A stretch of 64,000 bases of DNA from Streptomyces specialis (GTDB taxonomy: Bacteria > Actinomycetota > Actinomycetes > Streptomycetales > Streptomycetaceae), in NCBI RefSeq assembly GCF_001493375.1, contig NZ_LN929896.1, positions 826,168 to 890,167 on the forward strand. The letters run 5' to 3'. Under the pieces are notes generated by a model. The model had not been told where the DNA came from. It did no database searches and was given only the letters and a program-made list of their open reading frames with translations. The translations under genes and the position numbers were made by a program. Below are positions 43,777 to 52,186 of this stretch, one piece after another (position 1 is the first letter of the stretch; every line of letters starts with the position of its first letter).

Positions 43777-44753
43777 CAACGCTCCTGCTCCTTCTCCTGC
43801 TTGAGGATCAGGCGGAAGTAGAAGGACATGGCGATCAGCAGGATGACCAGGGTCAGCACGGAGATCGCGGCGGCCGTGCCGTACTGGTTCTGGCCCATGC
43901 CCTCCATGTAGGCCATCACGGGCAGGGTCTCGGACTCGCGGTCCGGGCCGCCGCCGTTCATGGCGTAGATCTGGGTGAACGCCTTGAAGACCCAGATGAT
44001 CTCCAGGAACGTGGTGATGAGGAAGAACGGGCGCATGATCGGCGCGGTGACGGACCAGAAGATCCGCCAGGAGGACGCGCCGTCCACGCGGGCCGCCTCG
44101 TAGATCTCGCCGCTGACGGTGGTCAGGCCGGCGTAGAGGTTGAGGGCGACGAACGGCACGGAGGCCCAGACGATCAGCACGGTGACGATGGCGAGCGTGG
44201 AGGTGCCGCTGGCGAACCAGTTGTGCTGGTCGTAGCCGGAGAAACCGAGGCCGCGCATCGCCCAGTTGGCGACGCCGAACTGGGTGTCGAACAGCCACTG
44301 GAAGACGGTGGTGCTGGCGATGACGGGCATCGCCCAGGCGGCGACCAGCGCGATGGACAGCAGCAGCCGCATCGGGCGGCCGAGGGCGCCCAGCAGCAGT
44401 CCGGTGAGGGTGCCGAGGACCATGATCAGCACCACGTTGACGGCCATGAAGGCGAAGGTCCGCGCGACCGAGTCCCAGAACCGCTGGTCCTCCACCACCG
44501 CGCGGTAGTTGTCGAGGCCGGTCCACTCGGTGGTCCGGGAGATGAGCTGGCGGCGGCCGAACTCCTGGAAGGAGATGAGGACGTTGCGGACGAGCGCGTA
44601 GCCCAGGACCGCGAGCAGGGCCGCGACCGCCGGGGCGAGCAGCAGGTACGGCACCCAGCCGCCCGGCCGTCCGCGCCGCGCCGGGCGTCCCGGCGGGCCG
44701 ACGGCCGGCGGGCCGGGCACCCGGGGTGGGGCTTCCTCGAAGGGCACGGTCAT
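43776..44753 (-). CDS. dasB: Aminosugar ABC transporter permease DasB
   Basis: A 325-residue permease from ATG 44753, preceded by GGAGGAG. A Pro-rich cytoplasmic N-terminus leads into six hydrophobic segments (GWVPYLLLAPAVAALLAVLG first). The EAA loop EIYEAARVDGASSWRIFWSV and AFTQIYAMNGGGPDRESETL are typical MalF/LacF-family blocks. It lies 75 bases after dasA in one operon. Substrate assignment rests on DasR and DasA next to it. Confidence 0.93.
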   Translation of the reverse strand: MTVPFEEAPPRVPGPPAVGPPGRPARRGRPGGWVPYLLLAPAVAALLAVLGYALVRNVLISFQEFGRRQLISRTTEWTGLDNYRAVVEDQRFWDSVARTFAFMAVNVVLIMVLGTLTGLLLGALGRPMRLLLSIALVAAWAMPVIASTTVFQWLFDTQFGVANWAMRGLGFSGYDQHNWFASGTSTLAIVTVLIVWASVPFVALNLYAGLTTVSGEIYEAARVDGASSWRIFWSVTAPIMRPFFLITTFLEIIWVFKAFTQIYAMNGGGPDRESETLPVMAYMEGMGQNQYGTAAAISVLTLVILLIAMSFYFRLILKQEKEQER

Positions 44754-44828
44754 GCGGGGTGGTCTCCTCCGGCGGGGAAACGGGGATGCCGCCGGACGGT
44801 GGTCCGGCGGCACTCCCCCGGGGGCGGG

Positions 44829-46088
44829 CTATTCGCGGTTGATGCGGGTGGTGATCTCCGCGTCGGCCTCCTCGGCGGCGGACCGGTAGTCGTCGCCGTT
44901 GAGGGCCTTGGTCATCAGTTCCTTGATGGGGTTGGGCTGCGTCTCGACGTTGGCCCAGCCGGTGGTGAGCGGCGGCAGGAAGCCGGTGTCGGCGGATCGG
45001 ACCATGGCCTCGGCGAAGCTGCCGGCCTCGGGCTCGGCGGTGACGTCCGTCCGGTTGGGCACCACGCCGTCGTTGCCGGCGTCCACGTACTTCTGGGCCC
45101 ACTCCTGGGAGGTGGCCATCCGCAGCCACTCCGTGGCCAGTTCCTTGTCGCCGGCCCGCTCGTTCACGGCGAGGTTGGAGCCGCCGAGGAAGACGTGGCC
45201 GAGTTCGTCCGCGGTCTTGCCGGGGATCGGGAAGTAGCCGAAGTCGGCCTCGCCGCCCCGCTCCTCGATGGCGGCGACGGCGGCGTTGGCCTCCCAGCCC
45301 AGGCCGATCCAGGAGGCGACGTCCTGGTTGGGCACGATGTCGGTGGACTGCTGCGGGGACGCCTCGTCGTTGTCGGTCGGCGAGTCGGAGAACGACTGGA
45401 GTTCGCGGTAGAAGTCCATCCCGGCCTCGCCCTCCGGCGTGGCCAGGGCCCCGGCCCATTCGTCGCCGTTCTCGACGGCGAAGGCGCCGCCCTCGTCGGC
45501 GATGAAGCCGCCCAGCACGTAGTAGCTCTGGCCCGGCAGGTAGATGGGCTCGGCGTCGGTGTTCTCCTCGATCAGCTCCAGGGCCTCGATCCACTCCTCG
45601 CGGGTGGTGGGCACCTCGGCGCCGGCCTCGGCCCAGACGCTCTTGTCGTAGACGACGGCGCGGCTGGCGCCGTACCAGGGCAGGGCGTAGAGCGTGCCGT
45701 CCACCTCGGCGGAGGCGAGCATGTTCTCCGCCCAGGGCTGGTCGGCGAACTCGCCGAGGTCGGCGAGGCCGCCGGTGTTGGCGTAGCCGACGGTCTGGGT
45801 GTTGCCGATCTCCAGCACGTCCACGGTGCCGTCCTCGGAGAGGGCGGTGGTGATCCGGTCCTGGATGCCGTCCCACTGCTGGATCTCGACGGTGACCTCG
45901 ACGCCGTGCTCGGCCTCGAACGCGGCGTTGAGCTCGTCGAGCCACGCCTGCGGGGCGGAGCCGTCCATCAGCCAGACGGTGAGGGAGTGGGAGCCGCCTC
46001 CGCCACCGCCGCTGCCGCCGGAGCCGCACGCCGCCACGGTGGCCGTCAGGGTCGCCGCGCCGACGGCGGCGATCAGCTTGCGCTTCAT
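44829..46088 (-). CDS. dasA: Aminosugar-binding lipoprotein DasA
   Basis: A 419-residue family-1 solute-binding protein from ATG 46088. The signal peptide ends ATLTATVAAC, giving the lipid anchor, then a Gly-rich linker. The mature protein has SHSLTVWLMDGSAPQAWLDE, NTQTVGYANTGGLADL, ALPWYGASRAVVYDKSVW and EWLRMATSQEWAQKYVDAGN, as in chitobiose/GlcNAc-binding DasA and NgcE proteins. It is the first gene of the das unit and has two DasR-type sites in its upstream region. It is expected to capture chitin breakdown products at the cell surface. Confidence 0.93.
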   Translation of the reverse strand: MKRKLIAAVGAATLTATVAACGSGGSGGGGGGSHSLTVWLMDGSAPQAWLDELNAAFEAEHGVEVTVEIQQWDGIQDRITTALSEDGTVDVLEIGNTQTVGYANTGGLADLGEFADQPWAENMLASAEVDGTLYALPWYGASRAVVYDKSVWAEAGAEVPTTREEWIEALELIEENTDAEPIYLPGQSYYVLGGFIADEGGAFAVENGDEWAGALATPEGEAGMDFYRELQSFSDSPTDNDEASPQQSTDIVPNQDVASWIGLGWEANAAVAAIEERGGEADFGYFPIPGKTADELGHVFLGGSNLAVNERAGDKELATEWLRMATSQEWAQKYVDAGNDGVVPNRTDVTAEPEAGSFAEAMVRSADTGFLPPLTTGWANVETQPNPIKELMTKALNGDDYRSAAEEADAEITTRINRE

Positions 46089-46160
46089 TGCACCCTCCTC
46101 ACAGGGCCGGACCCCTCACTGGTGGCCCGGGGACGGCCGGTATGCTCCTGGCCCGGGACA

Positions 46161-46202
46161 AGAGGTGTAGACCAGTTGCAGCGGAGCTTGGACTAGACCA
46201 AG
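46161..46202. promoter_or_regulatory. Two DasR-responsive (dre) operators between dasA and dasR
   Basis: AGAGGTGTAGACCAGT (46161-46176) matches 13 of 16 positions of the DasR consensus ACTGGTCTAGACCAGT as I know it, and CTTGGACTAGACCAAG (46187-46202) is a second palindromic relative 26 bases on. Both sit between the divergent dasA and dasR genes. DasR bound here would repress dasA until glucosamine-6-phosphate releases it, and may also control its own gene. Confidence 0.75.
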
Positions 46203-46323
46203 CGGGGGTGTCAAGGGCCCACGAGGAGGGGCGGCAGGTCCGTTACCGGACCGACATCTGTCCGGCGACGCCACCGCTCGGGGCCCGTGTCACGATGTGA
46301 GCCGCGAAATCTCGGAGGAGCCG

Positions 46324-47169
46324 GTGACGGGAGACCCGAACGAGTCGGGAAGGCGGGACATGGCCGCGGAGGGGGAAGCGCCGGCGAACGGTCCGGCCGG
46401 CCGGGGACCGGAGGGGACGGACCGCACCCGCACCGCCCGCGTCCCGAAGTACTACCGGCTCAAGCGCCATCTGCTGCGGATGACCGAGACGCTCGCGCCC
46501 GGCACGCCCGTGCCGCCGGAGCGGACGCTGGCCACCGAGTTCGACACCTCCCGGACCACGGTCCGCCAGGCCCTTCAGGAGCTGGTGGTGGAGGGGCGGC
46601 TGGAACGCATCCAGGGCAAGGGCACGTTCGTCGCCAAGCCGAAGGTCTCCCAGGCGCTGCACCTGACCTCCTACACCGAGGACATGCGCGCCCAGGGTCT
46701 GGAACCGGCCTCGCAGTTGCTGGAGATCGGCTACGTCACCGCCGACGAGCAGCTCAGCCGGCTGCTCGGCCTGCCGGAGGGCGGCCGGGTACTGCGCATC
46801 GAGCGGCTGCGCCTGGCCAGCGGCGAGCCGATGGCGATCGAGACGACCCATCTGTCGCAGGAGCGCTTCCCCGCGCTGCGCCGCAGCCTGGCGCGGTACG
46901 CCTCGCTGTACACGGCGCTGGCCGAGGTGTACGACGTCCATCTCGCCCGCGCCGAGGAGACCATCGAGACCTCCCTGGCCAGCCCGCGCGAGGCCGGGTT
47001 GCTCGGCACGGACGTGGGCCTGCCGATGCTCCTGCTCTCCCGGCACTCGCGGGACACCAGGGGCGAGCCGGTGGAGTGGGTGCGCTCGGTCTACCGGGGC
47101 GATCGGTACAAGTTCGTGGCGACCCTGGAACGGCCGCACCCGGGCCATCCGGAGAAGCCGGCGGGGTAG
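46324..47169 (+). CDS. dasR: GntR/HutC-type global regulator DasR
   Basis: A 281-residue protein from GTG 46324, chosen for the GGAGGA site just upstream; GTG 46297 is an alternative. The winged helix is KYYRLKRHLLRMTETLAPGT, PPERTLATEFDTSRTTVRQA and LQELVVEGRLERIQGKGTF. The UTRA ligand domain follows (LTSYTEDMRAQGLEPASQLL, IERLRLASGEPMAIETTHLS, YRGDRYKFVATLERP). These blocks match DasR closely. DasR senses glucosamine-6-phosphate and represses GlcNAc and chitin genes and, in many strains, antibiotic production. A weaker reading start does not change the call. Confidence 0.96.
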   Translation: MTGDPNESGRRDMAAEGEAPANGPAGRGPEGTDRTRTARVPKYYRLKRHLLRMTETLAPGTPVPPERTLATEFDTSRTTVRQALQELVVEGRLERIQGKGTFVAKPKVSQALHLTSYTEDMRAQGLEPASQLLEIGYVTADEQLSRLLGLPEGGRVLRIERLRLASGEPMAIETTHLSQERFPALRRSLARYASLYTALAEVYDVHLARAEETIETSLASPREAGLLGTDVGLPMLLLSRHSRDTRGEPVEWVRSVYRGDRYKFVATLERPHPGHPEKPAG

Positions 47170-47252
47170 CCCTCGGGGCCCCATGGTCACCGGGCCGCTT
47201 CCTGGCCTAGATTCCGGCTCTGTCAGTCAAGGAGGACAGGCCGGAGGAAACC

Positions 47253-49475
47253 GTGCGACCCCCACCCCCACACCTCGTCCGCGCGCCCCGCGCGCGGTCC
47301 GTCGCCCTGTGGACGACCGTCGCCGTCGTCGGCGCGATCGGCTGGGCCATGCTGGCGCTCTCCAGGGGCGAGGACGTCTCCGCCGCCTGGATGATCGCGG
47401 CGGCGCTCGGCTCGTACGCCATCGGGTACCGCTTCTACTCGCGCTACATCGCGCACCGCGTGCTGAGAACCGACGCCACCCGGGCCACCCCGGCGGAGCG
47501 GCTGGACGACGGGCTGGACTACCACCCGACCGACCGGCGGGTGCTGCTCGGCCACCACTTCGCCGGCATCTCGGGCGCCGGGCCGCTGGTCGGGCCGGTG
47601 CTCGCGGCGCAGATGGGCTATCTGCCCGGCACCCTGTGGATCGTCACCGGTGTGATCTTCGCCGGGGCCGTCCAGGACATGGTGGTGCTCTTCTTCTCCA
47701 CCCGGCGCGACGGCAAGAGCCTGGGCCAGATCGCCCGCGAGGAGATCGGCCCGGTCGGCGGCGCCGCCGCGGTGATCGCCATCTTCGTCATCATGATCAT
47801 CCTGCTGGCGGTGCTGGCCCTGGTCGTGGTGAGCGCGCTGGCCGAGTCGCCCTGGGGCGCGTTCTCGGTCGGCATGACCGTTCCCATCGCCCTCTTCATG
47901 GGCTTCTACCTGCGCCATCTGCGGCCGGGCCGGGTCGCGGAGGTCACCGTCATCGGCGTGGCGCTGCTGCTGCTGGCCATCGCCGGGGGCCGCTGGGTCG
48001 CGGAGTCGGGCCTGGCCGACGCGTTCACCCTCGATCCCAGGACCCTGGTGATCTGGCTGATGCTCTACGGCTTCGCGGCCTCGGTGATGCCGGTGTGGCT
48101 GCTGCTGGTGCCGCGCGACTACCTGTCGACGTTCATGAAGATCGGCACCATCGGGCTGCTGGCCCTGGCCATCCTGGTCACCCTGCCCGACCTGCGGATG
48201 GAGGCCGTCACCGACTTCGCGGGCAACGGCGAGGGGCCGGTCTTCGCCGGCTCGCTCTTCCCGTTCGTCTTCATCACCATCGCCTGCGGCGCCGTCTCCG
48301 GCTTCCACTCGCTGATCTCCTCGGGCACCACCCCGAAGATGATCCAGAAGGAGAGCCAGATCCGGACCATCGGCTACGGCGCGATGCTGATGGAGTCCTC
48401 GGTCGCGCTGATGGCGATCACGGCGGCCTGTGTGCTCGACCCCGGCGTCTACTTCGCGATGAACGCGCCGCCCGCCGTCATCGGCGACAGCGTGCAGGCG
48501 GCGGCGGAGACCGTCTCGTCCTGGGGGTTCACCCTCACCCCGGAGCAACTCACCGCCGCCGCCGAGTCGGTGGAGGAGCAGTCGCTGCTGTCCCGGACCG
48601 GCGGGGCGCCGACCCTGGCCCTCGGGCTGGCCGGGATCCTCGCCGACATCATCGGCGGCGACAGCATGATGAGCTTCTGGTATCACTTCGCGATCATGTT
48701 TGAGGCGCTGTTCATCCTGACCGCGATCGACGCGGGCACCCGGGTCGGCCGGTTCATCCTCCAGGACGCGCTGGCCAGCGTGCACCCCCGGCTCGGCCGG
48801 CTGCGCTCCTCGGCCTGGCTGCCCGGGGTGTGGCTGACCAGCGGCATCGTGGTGGCGCTCTGGGGCTCGCTGCTGTGGATCGGCGTCAACGACCCGCTCG
48901 GCGGGATCAACACGCTCTATCCCGTCTTCGGCATCTCCAACCAGCTCCTGGCCGCCGTCGCCCTGGCCATCTGCACGGTCCTGCTGGTGAAGTCGGGCCG
49001 GCTGCGCCACGTCTGGGTCACGCTGCTGCCGCTGGCCTGGGTCTCGCTGGTGACGCTCACCGCGAGCTGGCAGAAGGTCTTCTCCGGCGACCCGGCCGTC
49101 GGCTTCCTCGCCCGCCGCGACCTCTACCAGGACGGCATCGACCGGGGCGAACTGCTCACCGGCGCCCAGGACATGGGCGACATGCGGACCATCGTGAACA
49201 ACGCCACGGTGGACGCCGCCCTGTCCGCCGCGCTCGCGCTGCTGGTCCTGGTGGTCTTCGCCGACGCCCTGCGGGTATGCGTCAAGGCGGTACGGAACCC
49301 CGGGGCCACGGCGCTGCGCGAGGCGCCGTACACGCCGTCGCGGCTGATCGCCCCGGCCGGGCTCGTCCCCACCCGGGAGGAACGCGCCGCGCTCGCCGCG
49401 GCCGGTCTCGGCCCCGGCGGCGGCATCCCCGAGGAGCCGCCCGCCGGGCCACCGACACAGGAGGTACGGGAGTGA
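47253..49475 (+). CDS. cstA: Carbon starvation protein A (pyruvate/peptide transporter family)
   Basis: A 740-residue membrane protein from GTG 47253 with a GGAGG site. There are about 16-18 hydrophobic segments. The family blocks FAGISGAGPLVGPVLAAQMG, LVPRDYLSTFMKIGTIGLL, HSLISSGTTPKMIQKESQIR, FEALFILTAIDAGTRVGRF and YPVFGISNQLLAAVALAIC are all present. CstA/BtsT proteins import pyruvate or short peptides. The final 60 residues are a soluble Pro/Gly-rich tail. It is coupled by a GTGA overlap to the small downstream gene. The GC-rich hairpin after that gene ends the unit. Confidence 0.95.
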   Translation: MRPPPPHLVRAPRARSVALWTTVAVVGAIGWAMLALSRGEDVSAAWMIAAALGSYAIGYRFYSRYIAHRVLRTDATRATPAERLDDGLDYHPTDRRVLLGHHFAGISGAGPLVGPVLAAQMGYLPGTLWIVTGVIFAGAVQDMVVLFFSTRRDGKSLGQIAREEIGPVGGAAAVIAIFVIMIILLAVLALVVVSALAESPWGAFSVGMTVPIALFMGFYLRHLRPGRVAEVTVIGVALLLLAIAGGRWVAESGLADAFTLDPRTLVIWLMLYGFAASVMPVWLLLVPRDYLSTFMKIGTIGLLALAILVTLPDLRMEAVTDFAGNGEGPVFAGSLFPFVFITIACGAVSGFHSLISSGTTPKMIQKESQIRTIGYGAMLMESSVALMAITAACVLDPGVYFAMNAPPAVIGDSVQAAAETVSSWGFTLTPEQLTAAAESVEEQSLLSRTGGAPTLALGLAGILADIIGGDSMMSFWYHFAIMFEALFILTAIDAGTRVGRFILQDALASVHPRLGRLRSSAWLPGVWLTSGIVVALWGSLLWIGVNDPLGGINTLYPVFGISNQLLAAVALAICTVLLVKSGRLRHVWVTLLPLAWVSLVTLTASWQKVFSGDPAVGFLARRDLYQDGIDRGELLTGAQDMGDMRTIVNNATVDAALSAALALLVLVVFADALRVCVKAVRNPGATALREAPYTPSRLIAPAGLVPTREERAALAAAGLGPGGGIPEEPPAGPPTQEVRE

Positions 49476-49684
49476 AGCTGACCACCGCACCGCGCCGGGC
49501 CGCCGCCTGGCTGCGCTGGTACGTCACCGAGTTCACCGGCGAGAACGCCTACGACCGCTACGTGGAACGGGCCCGCCGCGCGGACCCGGCGGCGCGGGTC
49601 CTCAGCCGCCGCGAGTTCGAGCACCGCCGCGTGGACGAGCGGTACGCCGATCCCCGCGGCGGCCACCACCGCGGCTGCTGCTGA
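49472..49684 (+). CDS. YbdD/YjiX family small protein
   Basis: A 70-residue protein from GTG 49472, overlapping the cstA stop by four bases and preceded by GGAGG. The family block is RWYVTEFTGENAYDRYVERA, followed by VLSRREFEHRRVDERYADP and a His/Cys tail (HHRGCC). It is the usual partner of CstA/BtsT transporters, where it is found as a fixed second gene and probably tunes the transporter. Confidence 0.9.
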   Translation: MKLTTAPRRAAAWLRWYVTEFTGENAYDRYVERARRADPAARVLSRREFEHRRVDERYADPRGGHHRGCC

Positions 49685-49691
49685 CCGCACC

Positions 49692-49723
49692 CGGGCGGTG
49701 GGGGCCCGCGCCCCCACCGCCCG
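49692..49723 (+). terminator. Hairpin terminator after the cstA unit
   Basis: CGGGCGGTGGGGG (49692-49704) is perfectly complementary to CCCCCACCGCCCG (49711-49723), a 13-base stem with a six-base loop, starting seven bases after the second gene's stop. Confidence 0.85.
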
Positions 49724-49835
49724 CGGCCGTCACCGCGCGTGACGGGACGGTCGGCGAGGGTATTTCCGCCCGGGGGTTGTCAACCGGCGGCGGGGTCTGG
49801 AGCGTATTCCGAGCAGAGATCCCGGCCCCCGTCCG

Positions 49836-51299
49836 GTGACCGCCTCCTCCCCCGGTGCCCAGATGACGATGACCTCCCCGACCGCGACCGACGCCCCGGC
49901 CGCGCGAATATCCCCGCCCACGGCCGCCGCCCGCCGCGCCCGGCGCGACCCCTCCCTGCTGGCCGTGGCCTTCTTCGCCGTCTACACGGCGCTGTCGGTG
50001 ACCCGTTACCACCGCCTCGACAACCGCTCCTGGGACCTGGGCATCTTCGAGCAGGTCGTCCGCTCCTACGCCCACCTCCAGACCCCGGTCGCCGACCTCA
50101 AGGGGCCCGGATTCCCCATCCTGGGCGACCACTTCAGCCCGGTCACCGCGCTGATCGCCCCGTTCTACCGGCTGTTCCCCACCCCGGTGACGCTTCTGGT
50201 GGCCCAGGCCGCGCTGTTCGCCCTCGCCGTCGTCCCGGTGACCCGGGCCGCCGCCCACCTCCTCGGCCGCGCCAGGGGCGCGGCGATCGGCGTGGCGTAC
50301 GGGCTGTCGTGGGGCGTGCAGCGCGCGGTGGACTTCGACTTCCACGAGATCTGTTTCGCCGTCCCGCTGATCGCGTTCGCGCTGGAGGCGATCCTGCGCG
50401 AACGGTGGCGCGCGGCCCTGAACTGGGCGTTGCCGCTGCTGCTGGTCAAGGAGGACCTGGGCGCGACGGCCGCGGCCATCGCCGTGGTCGTCGCCGTCCG
50501 GGCCCGGCACGGGCGGGACGCCCGCGTCGCGCCCGCCGCGCTGGGCGTGGCCGCGTTCTGCGTGATCGCCTGCGGCCTGATCATCAGCGTGGTCATACCG
50601 GCGTTCAACTCCGGGGGCGAGTACGACTACTGGACCAAGCTCGGCGAGGACGGCGGCGGGCCCCTCGATCAGGTGCTGACCGGCGGCGAGGAGAAGTTCC
50701 GCACCCTGCTGTGGGTGCTGGTGCCCACCACCGGGCTGCTGGCGCTGCGTTCGCCCCTGCTGCTCGTCGCGGCGCCGACCCTCGCGTGGCGGTTCGTCTC
50801 GCAGGAGCCGCACTACTGGGGCACCGACTGGCACTACAGCGCCGTCCTGATGCCCGTCGCCGCCCTGGCGCTGGCCGACGCCGTCCACCGGGGCCGGCAT
50901 TCCTCGCGGCCCTGGCTGCGCGCCTCCGCCCCCCCCGCGCCCGCCATGGCGGTGACCGCCGCGCTGGCGCTGAGCACGGCGCTGCCGGTGGCCACCCTGA
51001 CCCACGCCGCCACCTACCGGGCGGGACCGGCCGCCGAGGCGGGCGAACGGGTGCTGGCGGCGGTGCCGGACGGCGCCGAGGTCGCGGCCAACGTCCGGCC
51101 GATCTCCCGGCTCACCGGACGCTGCCGGGTGTTCTGGATCGGGCAGGGCGACGACGGGCCGCCGCGGTACATCGCCTACTACGACGCGCACCAGACCCCC
51201 GCGTCGATGGTCGACTACGCCCAGGGGCTCTACCCGGAGGCCCGGTACACGGTCGTCGCCGAGGAGGCCGGCTTCTTCGTGCTGCGCGCGGACCGCTGA
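49836..51299 (+). CDS. DUF2079 multi-pass membrane protein
   Basis: A 487-residue protein, read from GTG 49836; ATG 49863 or nearby is possible. After a 38-residue disordered N-terminus there are about 10 hydrophobic segments. The DUF2079 hallmarks are YHRLDNRSWDLGIFEQVVRS, KGPGFPILGDHFSPVTALIA and VDFDFHEICFAVPLIAFALE, with QEPHYWGTDWHYSAVLMPVA later. The layout is that of GT-C-like membrane enzymes, but no glycosyltransferase activity is established. A C-terminal soluble domain of about 100 residues follows the last segment. It is monocistronic. Confidence 0.9.
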   Translation: MTASSPGAQMTMTSPTATDAPAARISPPTAAARRARRDPSLLAVAFFAVYTALSVTRYHRLDNRSWDLGIFEQVVRSYAHLQTPVADLKGPGFPILGDHFSPVTALIAPFYRLFPTPVTLLVAQAALFALAVVPVTRAAAHLLGRARGAAIGVAYGLSWGVQRAVDFDFHEICFAVPLIAFALEAILRERWRAALNWALPLLLVKEDLGATAAAIAVVVAVRARHGRDARVAPAALGVAAFCVIACGLIISVVIPAFNSGGEYDYWTKLGEDGGGPLDQVLTGGEEKFRTLLWVLVPTTGLLALRSPLLLVAAPTLAWRFVSQEPHYWGTDWHYSAVLMPVAALALADAVHRGRHSSRPWLRASAPPAPAMAVTAALALSTALPVATLTHAATYRAGPAAEAGERVLAAVPDGAEVAANVRPISRLTGRCRVFWIGQGDDGPPRYIAYYDAHQTPASMVDYAQGLYPEARYTVVAEEAGFFVLRADR

Positions 51300-51313
51300 G
51301 GTGAACCCTTGGG

Positions 51314-51337
51314 AGTGTCAGTGCCGTCGGTGACACT
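51314..51337 (+). promoter_or_regulatory. Inverted repeat immediately upstream of a GNAT gene
   Basis: AGTGTCA (51314-51320) and TGACACT (51331-51337) are perfect inverted 7-mers with a ten-base spacer, starting 14 bases after the DUF2079 stop and ending six bases before the GNAT start. It could be an operator or a hairpin in the leader or 3' region. Confidence 0.4.
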
Positions 51338-51343
51338 GCGTGC

Positions 51344-51886
51344 ATGGACATCGTGATCAGGGACGCCCGCCCGGAGGAGTACGGGGCGGTGGGCGAGTTG
51401 ACCGCCCGGGCCTTTCTCGCGGACGGGCTGCTCACGTTCGGGGAGGCCGACCCGTATCTGACGGAGCTGCGGGACGCCGCGCGGCGCGCGGTCCACGCCG
51501 AGCTGCTGGTGGCGGTCGCCGCGGCCGGGCGGGTGCCGCTCGGGTCGGTCACCTTTGTGGGCGACGGCGGGGAGTTGGCGCACCTCGCCGGGGAGGGCGA
51601 GGCCGAGTTCCGGATGCTGGCCGTGTCGCCCGGGGCACGCGGCCGGGGGGTGGGCGAGGCGCTGGTGCGCGAGTGCCTGCGACGCGCGCGGGCGCGGGGG
51701 CTGCGCCGCGTGGTCATTTCCAGTGCGTCGCAGATGCACACGGCACACCGGCTGTACGGGCGGCTGGGGTTCGTCAGGGCGCCGGAGCGCGACTGGGAGC
51801 ACCTTCCGGGGGACCCCCTTCACGCGTTCGCAGTTGACCTTGCACCTGACCTTGCACCCCGACGAGACCAACGGCACAACATATAG
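51344..51886 (+). CDS. GNAT family N-acetyltransferase
   Basis: A 180-residue protein from ATG 51344. The order of elements fits GNAT enzymes: VIRDARPEEYGAVGELTARA, EFRMLAVSPGARGRGVGEAL (acetyl-CoA loop GARGRGVG), RVVISSASQMHTAHRLYGRL and GFVRAPERDWEH. The substrate is unknown. Its last codons overlap the first NrdR-type box of the downstream nrd promoter, so its 3' end and that promoter are interlocked. Confidence 0.9.
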   Translation: MDIVIRDARPEEYGAVGELTARAFLADGLLTFGEADPYLTELRDAARRAVHAELLVAVAAAGRVPLGSVTFVGDGGELAHLAGEGEAEFRMLAVSPGARGRGVGEALVRECLRRARARGLRRVVISSASQMHTAHRLYGRLGFVRAPERDWEHLPGDPLHAFAVDLAPDLAPRRDQRHNI

Positions 51887-51920
51887 GGGCTCTCGCATCC
51901 GCCAGCACAAGATGTATGCT
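51875..51920 (+). promoter_or_regulatory. Tandem NrdR-type boxes upstream of the class Ia ribonucleotide reductase genes
   Basis: CACAACATATAGGGG (51875-51889) and CACAAGATGTATGCT (51906-51920) resemble the NrdR box (roughly acaCnAnATaTnGtgt) and start 31 bases apart, about three helical turns, which is the usual spacing. NrdR is the ATP/dATP-sensing repressor of nrd genes in Streptomyces. Each copy is imperfect; the spacing and location carry the argument. Confidence 0.55.
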
Positions 51921-51924
51921 CAAC

Positions 51925-52110
51925 TCGCTGTCGCCCCAGGGGATCCGGCGCACGTCCTGACGGTTCCCCACCGGTGCGCGGCGGGTTGTTCCGCGCTGCC
52001 CGCCGTGTGTCCGGCCCGCCGCGGGCGGCACGGGACAAGTCCGGGCCTCGCGGGTCGGGCCGGTGGACGACGCGCGACGAAGCCTTTGCTGTGCCACAGC
52101 GGCGGTTCCG
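51925..52110 (+). promoter_or_regulatory. Candidate cobalamin-riboswitch-like leader of the nrd genes
   Basis: The 260-base leader is GC-rich and full of inverted repeats. Elements recalling the adenosylcobalamin riboswitch occur in order: ggttccccaccggtg (51962-51976), gcccgccgtgtgtccgg (about 51998-52014) and acaagtccgggcctcgc (52035-52051), the last like a degenerate B12 box. Streptomyces class Ia nrd operons are known to be controlled by such a riboswitch. The individual matches are weak and no covariance test was possible. Confidence 0.4.
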
Positions 52111-52186
52111 GCATGCCCTCGCATGCCCTCGCGCGCTCCCCACCGCCGCCGCCCGTGCGGCCACCGCGAACCGAGGGAGAGACCGA

